Shown: piece by piece, positions 34,876 through 47,000 of the stretch | How the letters are laid out: each line of letters begins with the position of its first letter | Numbering within the stretch: the stretch's first letter is position 1 | Assembly: GCF_001625305.1 (NCBI RefSeq) | Contig: NW_017802769.1 | Span: 551,220-615,219 of the forward strand | Origin: Branchiostoma belcheri | Lineage: Eukaryota; Chordata; Leptocardii; Amphioxiformes; Branchiostomatidae | Direction: 5' to 3' | Length of the DNA stretch: 64,000 nt | Notes under the pieces: generated by a model | What the model saw: only the letters and a program-made list of their open reading frames with translations | Database searches by the model: none | Told to the model about the DNA's origin: nothing | Program-made: the position numbers and the translations under genes

Positions 34876-35265
34876 TAGTGATGCATACCGGTTCACTGGA
34901 CTTGGATCCGGACTTGTAAGAATGTTTAGGTTCAAGTAAAAAAAAACCTAAAAGTCAAGAACCGAGGACTTAATACCATAAAAGACCATTTCACATACTC
35001 CTTTTCTTTCCAAACCACCTAAAACCTTCCGTAGATTGTAAAAACTTTGCTGCAAAATGAAGAAAACATTGCCTTCGGGCATCACCAAGTACCGGCCTCC
35101 ATGTTGTGGCCAAAGTTTCACCCAGACAACATTGCAAGGTTGCAAACATGCAATATGGTATATGCCATGGGTTTAGGTCCGGACTTACAAGTCCGGAACT
35201 GAACCTAAACCTCTGGACTTGAATCCGGACCTGAACCTAAAATTGGGTTTAGGTATGCATCACTA
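34876..35265 (+). mobile_element. hAT-like MITE, TAGTGATGCATACC family, copy B
   Basis: 390 bp, with perfect 8-bp duplications ATTATAAC at 34868-34875 and 35266-35273. It lies 240 bp beyond the BUD31 stop, probably within the 3' UTR or just after it. Confidence 0.88.
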
Positions 35266-35268
35266 ATT

Positions 35269-35342
35269 ATAACCTTCTCCCTGCTATAGAAGCCTTTAAC
35301 ATTGTACTAGATAAGGGGCTACATAGCAGGAAGAAAGTTAAA
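35269..35342. repeat. Hairpin element (TTAACCTTCTCCCTGCT family), copy ii
   Basis: AACCTTCTCCCTGCTATAG at the left and AGCAGGAAGAAAGTTAA at the right. It directly abuts the right duplication of hAT copy B, so the hAT copy may have inserted at its edge. Confidence 0.6.
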
Positions 35343-38068
35343 GCTGCATAGAGACCTAGTCTTCTTGATCAGATATAGACCAAGAGTAGAAAGTCTACAT
35401 TGATACAGAGTAACATTTAAAAGGTCATTGATGCAGGTTCTCAGGAGCATTTTACTGTTTTTTTGTTGACATTTGTTGTAAATGTAAGACATCTAGCATG
35501 TTTGAGTATTCATAGTAAGATGGAATCTGCAAGGAACTAATGTTATCAGGGGTAGTTTTATCTAATATGTTGTTGGAAATATGCCTTGCCCATACAAGTC
35601 CATGTTGATACACGTAGTACTATTTAGTATATACTCAGACATAGCACCCTACAATACTGCAAAAGTACAGGTTAGATGTACACAGTTGATGTTAAAGACA
35701 GCATGAACACTGTGTTAATTCACTATGCTCAATTATTCTCTATTTTGAACAATTTCCAATCAGTATACAGTGTAAGTAATGTTTATTGGTGGCCGGTAAA
35801 ACACATACATATGTAAAAATGTCTGTTATTGTTTAGAACTGTAAAATATAAACAATTGTTAACACTACTTTACATGTACACACACAAATGGTACAGGTAG
35901 GACAGGTGAACATATATGGTAAGTAAACAAATGTACTGCACAATGGGTGTGAATGAAAAAATAAAGAGACTCTTTGCTGTTCAAGTGAACATATTTCTTT
36001 GGCAAGTATGGCAGTCAACATTAAAGTGCTTATGCCACCAATGACACTTAAAAATACAGCAGTTTCAGATGTTGTTATATCTCAAAGTGTCATTAGTGAA
36101 TAAGCACTACAAACATAGCAACACAACTGTAAAATCGGTGCTTCTAGATCTGTTGGAATGTCAAATAATACAAGTTACTGTTAAAACATGGACAGGTACA
36201 TGCATCAAGTATTGTAACTAGCTTACATTGCAGGCTAACTGGGTGCAACATATAATAACATAATGACATGTAAGGGAGACTGCTGTGCCTACAATCATTT
36301 GACATCTGAAACAATCAGACCAGCATCTAAACTGCTTTTTCTTCACATGAATAGTAAAAAAAACATCTACTAGTATCTAGACACTGGTCTGTTCAAATAC
36401 AAATGTGGCTTGTTTTCATAATAACAAATTATTGCATATCAGAACCTAACAATGTAGAAAAGGTAGAGTAATTTCATTGAGTTGCAACAACTGTACTCCT
36501 GTATGGAACACTTCCAAAGCCTTTGCAGAGTCATGAAACGTGATCGAGATGATTTACCTTTACAGGAATAAATCAGTGAATTTATGGTAAACATGATAGA
36601 TGTTTCGGAGAAGAAATTCTTAAAAGGATATTGTATATTTTGGTATTGCACAATGCCTCTTACTGCAAATGAAGGGTCTTCCCAACAAGACATTTTGCAC
36701 TATAAAATACAGCTACAATAAACTGACCCATTGGATCTACCCAGTAGGGTAAAAAGTTCAATTGTTGTTGAGAACGAGAAACAGAGTGGGCATTAAAAAC
36801 TTGATTGCGAACAATACATGCTTTCTATACCACTGCCCTAACACATGGCAATTTTGATACTTAACTACTATATAAACTAAACAAACTGGGCCATCATGTT
36901 GTATTGAGGTCGCATAGTACGGAGCTGTGAGCCCTTTCCAAGCAGATTTTACGTTCTTTCAACTTCAACTAGCTGCAAAGATTACAATTTACACATGCAG
37001 ATGCTGTGGCCTATAGTATGCAATACACATGTACTGGCAGTGGCAATCCTTATTTTGTAGACACTTGTATTTACTGGTATTCTATTGCTGAAACATGATA
37101 ACAACAGCTAACTTGCCTGGAATGTCATTTTAAGTCTTACTGGTATTATATGACGACTGTATTATTTATCTAGAGGCTCTTATCACATAGTAAACTGTGA
37201 TAATTAAATATGGTGGCAACAGTTACATGTTTGTAATGATTAAGCTGGATATTCACAACCTGATATTCATAACCTGATAATCTCAATGAACACAAACAAT
37301 TCAATTGGATACATAATAATACCAAGTAAAATCCCTAATGTAAAAGTCTGGTAATGACACCTAGCCTTCAATTTTAGCATTTTGTATATTTCCAACATCT
37401 ATGATAAGTTTCAACAAATTATACATAGAGAGCACAAGCCTTGATTGTGCCTAGATTCTTATCATTGACATAATGTTTCACATGGATATAAGACTTAACT
37501 ATAGCTCTCATCACCTATGCCTTTTACTAACTTACTACACACTCATTGACATGTATGTTGCTGTATAAATTCATTCAGCCATGTGCAGCAAAGAAGAGTG
37601 CAGAGATTGAACCACTACATTAAATTTCCATTCGCCACACTGGTCAACTTGTATCTGGAAAGTCTTAAAAACTGTATGGGCAATGAGTTTTAGAAGCTTG
37701 TACAATTTTGACTGAAGTTTCACAGTCTTTTCAAAGTGCATCCTTTGCTTTTTATTGCGGTATCTTTCTTTCGGATATAGAGATTTGGCCTCGTAAATTT
37801 ATTAAAAGTTCGACATTTCCAGTTAGCCTCTACCAGACCTTTCTACGGGAATACAAATTGTAGAATTCGGCAAAAAAGAGAGTAAAATTGGCCAAGGGAG
37901 TCCGGCCGCGGGGAGGTACATGTAGTTTCTTTCCTTCTGAAGTCAAACCTGCAAGGCAGCCAAACTCCCCTGGCAAATATTCTCCTATATATAGCCAGCG
38001 TAGTTAGTCTGGTAGAGAATAATTTCCAGTGGCATTCCATATCCAAAGAGACCAGTGCTGCTTCCTGA
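35343..38068. other. Convergent intergenic / 3' UTR region of BUD31 and CRLF3
   Basis: 2.7 kb of AT-rich sequence without coding potential. AATAAA at 35960-35965 (+) could end BUD31. TTTATT near 37797 or 35782 could end CRLF3 on the minus strand. No repeats recognised. Confidence 0.45.
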
Positions 38069-41000
38069 TCATTCTACAGTGATTTCCCATCCCTTATGTA
38101 CGAAGCAGGCTGCGAAATATAAGTGTTCGCTGAGGTCCCCACCCGGAACCCACTCGCACGTGACCTGTCTGTCGGCTACCGTGATCGACACACGCAACTT
38201 CTTAGTGTCGCTGGCGACCTTGCTGGTGTCAAAGGTCACGGTGGTGCCCTTAGTGAGAGCTGGAAGCTGATTGGTCATTTCTTTCCCGTTGACGTGAACG
38301 ACTCCCGTGGAACCTACGCATACCGCGCCTATACGCTGTAGGATGGAGTCTTCTTCTTGCACTAGTACAAGGCCAAGTCCATCTCCGCGGTGAGTTTTTC
38401 CTGTTCCATTAACCTGGGGACCAAACATACAAACATACAAAAAGTTGTCTCAAAAACAGTTTCTGTGTACACGGTTTTCAAGCTTTCGTAGTTGTCTCAC
38501 TGAATGTGTCAGCCAATGGAAGTGCCTTAAGAAATAGAGATCTAGACGTGCTAGATTTGCCCTAATATAATTAATACACACAGCTTTCAATACACATGAC
38601 TATGTTGGTGATTATGAATGGTTTATTTGGGATAGAGTCACTTGCAGCCTATAGGTGTTTTCTTCATGCCACTAGGCCACAACAATTTCATTTGTTGGTT
38701 CTCAGATTTAAAAAAAAAAGCGAAGGGGAAAAAAATAAAAACAAACCTAGGTATCCTATGATAGCCCCAAATGCTATGACAGGATGCTAGTAGCATCATG
38801 CTACATACCAGGATGCTATATGCTACATACCAGGTTGGTTTGTAATTCAAACAATGAATTTCACACTTTAATCAAACCACTGCATTGATATATGGAGAAA
38901 CAGTGTAACAACTCTGAAGAGAAGGAACTTCCTTCAACTCTTGGGGCCAAAATATGATCATTTTGGAGTTGATTCAGAGGCTGAAAGGTTGTCTTTTTTT
39001 TTCAAAGAAAAAAATGAAGGGGGCGAATCCGTGAACCAACAAATTAAATTGGTGTGGCCTTAGTAAGGTTAAAAAGATTCTTACCTTGAAAGTGACCATA
39101 TCCCCACACAACAGACTGCTCTTGCTGGAGTGCAGCACACTGATGGCCGCGTTGGGAGATGTTCTGGTCAGGGTCGTGTTCCCGTTACCCAACGTGTACC
39201 CAGAATCCTCTGCAACCTCCCACTCTGAGAGAACAACAGTAAAACATTTAAAGTAACGGTTATGGTTGATTGGCTGCAAGATACAGACACTGCAATACTA
39301 TTGGCTGCAAGATACAGTCACTGTAATATTATTGGCTGCAAGATACAGTCACCGTAATATTATTGGCTGCAAGATACAGTCACTGTAATATTATTGGCTG
39401 CAAGATACAGACACCGTAATATTATTGGCTGCAAGATACAGACACTGCAATACTATTGGCTGCAAGATACAGTCACTGTAATATTATTGGCTGCAAGATA
39501 CAGACACTGTAATATTATTGGCTGCAAGATACAGACACTATAAAACTAGAGGTCGGAGATCTCATGTCTTCGTCAGAGGTACATCGTTCTAGAGAAATTA
39601 ACATGCGTATTCTTCAATCTTTTCAATAATCAATTTGGTCTAAAGAACAAAAGAATCTCTGTACTATTTTTATGGTACAGAACACCCTGAAACGGTTTGC
39701 CGCAGATTATACAGATGCGTCGTGTTAGCCCCCCGTGTTAACCCCCCCCCCCACGTTATTTGAGTTTGGACTGTTACTGGAAAAAAAACGTTCAAGAAAT
39801 TCTAACTGTGTTGAAAGTGTCACGACAGCGCCGCAAAATATAATAAGAGAAGATGTTATAAAGGAAAGAATCAGAACAGGGTGACTACTGCTGTTTTGTT
39901 AATTTGTCTTTATGACAAATAGAAGACTTGTTTCTTGTGTTCTTTGTGTCCTAACATTTGTACTTCTACAGTTAGTATATTCCAAATCTAGGCATCTCGT
40001 TTTTCGGCCCTTCGTGTTTTTATTGCGCGCTTGCCTTAAATTTAAGGTAATTAGATTTAAGGTCTCCAGTGGGCGTCATCCATAGCAATTACTTGGTGTG
40101 GCCGTAGAAAATAACCTGACATATGTCCAACCTATCCTCCCCCTGCTGAAGTTATAGTACAATCCCTCAATGTAACGTCATTTGATCCCATCCCATTATG
40201 GGGTTCCCCGGCTATATCCAGCTGTCGGCTGTCTCCAAGCAGATGTAGGGGGAATTTCTAAACACAAAAGGTCCTATTACGGGGACATAACGACCTCCAC
40301 GACTCTCATCTTTGAACTCAATCTTGGAGACCACGACAGTAATATGCCTATCAAATTTCATTAACTTCCATCCACACATACAAAAGTTATCCTGCTCACA
40401 AGAAAAATTAACAAAATGCCCCCTGTAGTCACAACGAAACCCCCCACGAAGCTCAGTAACGAACTTAACCTTGGTCCCAACAATAGTAAGCACCACACCA
40501 AGAATTATAATCAACATTTTACAAATACTTGAGTTATCTTGCTAACAAGCCACAGACACAAAAGGTGCACTAACGTGACGCACGGACCCCCCACGAAGCC
40601 GAAACTTGTACTTGACTTTGGCCTCAACAGCGGTAATATGCCTGCCAAAAATCATGGACGTCGAATCATGCCTTCCAGAGTTATATTGCAAAATCCGCAG
40701 TTCCCCACACTCCGGCGAGACAATTTCATAGTCCTTCTGACGAAGACAATTATTAGCTGATACAGGCACTAATTTTCTTTCAAGGTTGCTGGCTTTTAGC
40801 CATTCTATTTGCAAAGTCGAGACTTAACTTTATCAAAAAGGACATTATCATGACACATTTCTGGAGATCTTTAGTCAAGAGACACACACAAAACATGTGA
40901 GAGAATGTGAATGTTGCGTAGTTGATTTGGTTACCATGCTGCAGCAAAGTTGTCCTAGCAACTTGTGGAATGCTCCATGGAGACCAGCCACGGACCATCT

Positions 41001-44000
41001 TGCAGCACACTCTGAAACTGTAGTCCACGTTTAACTGAAATAAAAGTAAGATAATATAGTATTATATGTGGTTTCATACTCAGAACACGTATAGACCATT
41101 TTTTCCTTATTGTATTTTGCAAAAAATCTGTTGTCAACCACGTAACCAGAACCCTGCTGAGCTTCCATACATTTATTAGCAAACTTCATCTAAGACAGGG
41201 CCAAGAATGAAAGCCCTGGAGGACACCATATGCTTTGACATTAATGAACTAGAGCNNNNNNNNNNNNNNNNNNNNGTAACAACTCTGAAGAGAAGGAACT
41301 TCCTTCAACTCTTGGGGCCAAAATATGATCATTTTGGAGTTGATCCAGAGGCTGAAAGGTTGTCGTTTTTTTTCAAAGAAAAAAATGAAGGGGGCGAATC
41401 TGTGAACCAACAAATTAAATTGGTGTGGCCTTAGTAAGGTTAAAAAGATTCTTACCTTGAAAGTGACCATATCGCCACACAACAGACTGCTCTTGCTGGA
41501 GTGCAGCACACTGATGGCCGCGTTAGGGGACGTTCGGGTCAGCGTGGTGTTCCCGTTACCCAACGTGTACCCAGAATCCTCTGCAACCTCCCACTCTGAG
41601 AAAACAACAGTAAAACATTTAAAGTAACGGTTATGGTTGATTGGCTGCAAGATACAGACACTGCAATACTATTGGCTGCAAGATACAGACACCGCAATAC
41701 TATTGGCTGCAAGATACAGACACTGCAATACTATTGGCTGCAAGATACAGTCACTGTAATATTATTGGCTGCAAGATACAGACACCATAATATTATTGGC
41801 TGCAAGATACAGACACCGTAATATTACTGGCTGCAAGATACAAACACTGTAATATTATTAGCTGCAAGATACAGACACTATAAATAATATTATTAGCTGA
41901 TACAGGCACTAATTTTCTTTCAAGGTTGCTGGCTTTTAGCCATTCTATTTGCAAAGTCGAGACTTAACTTTATCAAAAAGGACATTATCATGACACATTT
42001 CTGGAGATCTTTAGTCAAGAGACACACACAAAACATGTGAGAGAATGTGAATGTTGCGTAGTTGATTTGGTTACCATGCTGCAGCAAAGTTGTCCTAGCA
42101 ACTTGTGGAATGCTCCATGGAGACCAGCCACGGACCATCTTGCAGCACACTCTGAAACTGTAGTCCACGTTTAACTGAAATAAAAGTAAGATAATATAGT
42201 ATTATATGTGGTTTCGGGGTTTCATACTCAGAACACGTATAGACCATTTTTTTCCTTATTGTATTTTGCAAAAAATCTGTTGTCAACCACGTAACCAGAA
42301 CCCTGCTGAGCTTCCATACATTTATTAGCAAACTTCATCTAAGACAGGGCCAAGAATGAAGCCCTGGAGGACACCATATGCTTTGACATTATGAACTAGA
42401 GCTGTACAGCTTTATGTGACTTGACATATATGAACGACCTTGTCGAAAAGTGGCCATTCTGGCTGAACAAGCATTCGAGAATAAAGAATGGCATTCAACA
42501 AACAAACAAATGAAATAAACAACCTTCAGGTGTTTGACAGTGCAGCAGGTGTCTTGGCCCTGGTACGCTTCGCGGAACTTTGTTGTGTTCATGGTGACCC
42601 TGTCCACCCTCCCGCAGCAGTACTGCAGTCTGTACTCTACTGGGGACTGCTTCTCTGGAATGTCATCATCTTCTATCTACAAAACAAAAGAAACCTTTGT
42701 TAGAACACATGTAATTTGCACTGTTGGTAATTCCATCACCAGCGAAGAGACATCTGACATGGCAAGTTTCAGTAAGTTTTGTTTTGTTTGAGGAAGCTCA
42801 AAAATTACTTAGAATAGAAGTGGTTTCTGAGCAAAGAAAGGGCTACTGTAAATATGAAGAATTATACTAATCATTATCCAAGCAGCCTTAGCATATGTAC
42901 TGTAAGATAAATGACCATGTCATAGATAATTTCCTGGCCTGGTTCAAACATTGGGACAGTCAATGCAAAAGCTTCTAATGTGTTATGAACTTCAACAATA
43001 AAATTATACACGTATAATACTATGAAGATATTTCCTCAACATGGATTCTTTTAACCAAACAACATCATAGAAAACTACATCAATGTTTACACTTTATGTC
43101 TTATAAACCACAACATCCCCTTTTCTGTACGCTCACCTCAGACCAGGATGTACTCACCCCACACCACGATGTACTCACCTCATACCATGATGCTAGAACC
43201 CCTCCTGGCCTCTCCCGTAGCTCCTCTACCTGGACCGGTGCGTGGGCCAGGACGTACCCGTCACTCCCAATCTCCTCCGGCAGTTCTGTGATACAGGCTG
43301 GGTCCAGGCCAGCCAGCAGGATACAGGGGACCTCAGACAATGGGGGCACCTCTGGCAAGCTGCAGTGACAAGCAATGTTGCTAGAGGGCTCTGATGTATT
43401 GGTTACTAAAGAGATGAACCAGGTCAAGCACATAGAAATAGTACTACATACCGGTAACGTTACATTGTACTCCTTCCCCTGCATTCTTATTTAGCTCCTT
43501 TCAAATTTGGACTGAGGAACAATAAAAAGAGTCAAATTCTTTGCTCTTTTACTTCAATAAGATAGCTGAGACTCCTATTATATTCAAGTTGTGGATCACT
43601 GGGTACTAGATTTTTTTTTCTTTTTTTTAACGGTGTCACTCAATGCAAAGCCAATTATTAGTGAGTATAATGTAGTTATGTCAGGAGATGGCGGTGGACC
43701 TTTATTTTGAAGCTTTGTGGATTGTAATCGGACGGAAAGCAATTTCCTACATGAAATAGCCCATGTGTTGATCATGGCCAGATAAAACATACCTGTTGAG
43801 TGATCTACTGTTGTTCCTGTCACAGAATGACTTCAGCTCCGCTGCTGCTATGACTTCACTGGCTTCTACTAGCTTCTCTCCTGTGATATGAAAACAATGA
43901 ATGGAGAGCTAATATGCAAATAAATCTTCACATTGTTTGAACCACTTAAGTCTTAATTGCTGAAGAAATTTCATTTATACCTCTACACCTTTTGAATCTT

Positions 44001-47000
44001 CTACTTTTTGAACCATTTTAACAGTCATGACACATTTACATAAAGAGATATTGGAAGTTCACTTCTTTAGACTACATACATGTTATCTTATCTTATATGA
44101 ATACTGAGCCAAGGTCCCGCGAGGGACATCATGCTCAGGGGCTGGGAGGTGCAGACCCAAGCGCGGCCGGTGGTGCTGGTGGTGCGTACCGAAAAAAAAG
44201 ACGAGACAAAAAACAATCTAGTGATTTGGGCTAATCCCACAATAAATGTGCAAAAAGTGTTAACAACAACAAAAAATGTGAGTGGCCACACTTGGGAAGG
44301 TACATTGTTAACTCTGGGTGGGGGGAAGGCCCAAATATTGAGCCAGCCCCCGTTTATATTGACTGAGTGTGGTCACTGATACTAAATGTTGTGGGAGGTT
44401 ATTCCATTCTGGCACCGTTCTTGGGAAAAAAGCTACCTCTGTGTACCTCTGTCTTGGTTGGGAATACCACAAAACGGTGGGAGTGGCCTCTAGTGGAGCG
44501 TGTGTTTAGTGTTATGTAATTGTGGGTATAGCTATCATGATTGTTATGAATGGATTTGTAAATGAGTGCTAAGCGGGCTATTTCTGTGTTGCTGTAGTGT
44601 CGGTAAGCCATGTGTAGTACGGAGATGTGTGGCGCTTGTGGTGTGTCTGTCATCCCTGGATATGAACCTAACCCCTAAAGATGTTGCTCAATCTATCTTT
44701 CAAAAGTTCACACTAGTAACATATTAATTTCTTAACACTAGTAACATATTTTACTGACCAACAGCGACATAGATCAGATTGAAAATGAAGTTTGAGAGCA
44801 TATCTATGTGTAACTCACCTTCTTCTATCACAGTTAAATCCTCTATGATGGAATTCTTAACAACATCTTCACATTCCCTGAGTGGCTCCAAGGATTCGAC
44901 CTCTATCTCCTCTACCCTATCCAGCAGCTCCCTCTGTCTGGTGTCTATTGCACTGCAGATGGCCTCCTTCAGCTCCTGGAAGTGTTTTTCCACTGTAGAC
45001 TTGGCTTCATGGGCAGAACTTTCAACCTATTGTAAAATGTAGAAAGAATGCCTAAATATTTTTATTCCTTTTTCTAAATGTATACAACCATTTCAAAGCA
45101 TATCTAGCATCATAATGGACATTAGACTCTAGAAAGGATGCTTTGAAGTGACCCAATGCTTAGTATAGACTCCCCAAAACACCATTATCTGACATTACGA
45201 TCTACCTTACATTCATTCATGTATATTCCCTTTTGATGAGAATATAAAAAGGTTTTGAGTTATCTTAAAAACAGGATGTCTTTTTTTTGCTGTTGTTAAT
45301 TACTTCTGTTGACATGGTCCTATTTTACATAAATAGCAGCAGGGCTGCGTTCAGGAAGATAAGAAACAGGTCGACCTCGGGAGAAATTGGAAACCTGCTG
45401 CAACTCTCCATAATAAAGGATATCATTAAGTCAGATAATGCAATTATTATGTGGGCCATTCAATACATCCTCTTTGATAATAAAAGCCATTTATAAGGCT
45501 TCTTTCTACGAGGATCTCATGAAATATTCAATAACATCTCCAGGCAATCATCTCTATAGTGACATATTGGTCACAGGCACAAATGGGACAAAACATCTTT
45601 TATTCATGATGTCCCCCAAAGGCATGTCAATGTAAGGGCTAGGATGACACTTGGTAAATAGGGAACCACAGATATGAAAGGAGTTAAATCATGCATGCAT
45701 CTATGATGAGGTAAATTGATGAGGTATTTACGAAAGCATCTAATAAAATGCAACTGGTGTAGAGCGCAGTAATTTTGGTGAAATGTCAACTTGACATTTA
45801 AAAATAGTTTTGGGATTACAAAATTCTAAACACAACCATGTACTAGTATATAAAGGAAACGGTTCTGAAACAAAAAAGAGTGCTACTGGTACATGTATAC
45901 TGGGGTACTAGTAATTATGTCCTACCTGGGCCGCGATTACGTTCGATACGGGTGTTCCGGCCTGTGTGATAACTAGCGGTACGGCCCGGGGGTTCTTAAC
46001 GCGTACGGCCTGGGGCTTCCAAATGTTCCATACAACGATTCGAACGCGTTTCGCCCTAACCGCTTGAACCGCTTTCGAAAATTCGAACACAAAATTCGGA
46101 CGTTGGAATTGATGTTGTTGCATTGTTTGGGTTTAGGGACACCAAATATTCGCCTATTTCGCATTAAAAGGCGTGTTTTCTTGGGTGGGTATGACATAAA
46201 TAAAATACAACCTCGGTCCCAGCCCTCCCGTGGATCGGATCTCCCTTTGGCCGTCGGGCGATCCGACGCGCGGTCGGGCTGGTATCTCGGGCGATACAGA
46301 ATACCCCGTGTTGTATTCTATATTTATTTATGATAGGCTGAGTACAGTAGATCAGATTAATATTGACAGTTTGTTTGTTTAGTTTTGTTTGCCATGAATT
46401 TTGTACAGAATAATTTGCGTGTTCATAAATTCTATGCAACCAAATTTATCATGCCATGCTGGGTTATTTGACATGTGGTGTCTGGTATTAGAAAGCCATT
46501 TCTGTTACTTCCTATTACTGCTAAGTGCACTGAAATCTTTCAGTGTAACACCACATCATAATTGACTTTCACTAATGGATAGGGCACACACTCGGCACTA
46601 AAATAACTGGCATATTTCAGAATCATGTAGCTCAAATGTCAACTGCATTAAGTATTATATGTACAAATGTAGTTAACTGTTACCCATGTTGTCTCTTTCA
46701 CACTATATATATATATCACACCATCACATGATTCATACAATGTTAAATGTTTTTTACACATGTAAAGGTGTGCTAGAATATACAGTGCAATTTTACAGAA
46801 TACAGTGCAATTTTACAGAATACAGTAAAATTGTATTAGTACACAGTGCAATTTTACAGAATACAGCACAATGGTATTAGTATACAGTGCAATTTTACGG
46901 AATACAGTGAAATCATATATCAATATACAGTGCAATTTTACTAGTACATATATTCGGAATACAGTGAAATCATATATCAGTATACAGTGCAATTTTACAA

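Larger units (their letters stand above)
40753..42401. repeat. Segmental duplication around CRLF3 exons 6-7 with an assembly gap
   Basis: 40753-41255 matches 41897-42401 (offset about 1140). 38907-39295 matches 41276-41650. Ns at 41256-41275 separate the copies. Exon 7 copies differ at about six silent sites, and the exon 6 copies read alike. The arrays differ by one unit, and a 1.2-kb insertion is present in one copy only. This looks like two haplotypes placed in series, but a real tandem duplication is not excluded. Confidence 0.85.

Noticed and set aside
39270..39541. Regular 31-bp repeats resembling a CRISPR array
   Set aside because: Units are contiguous with no unique spacers, the context is a eukaryotic intron, and a sister array differs by one unit. 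This is a minisatellite.
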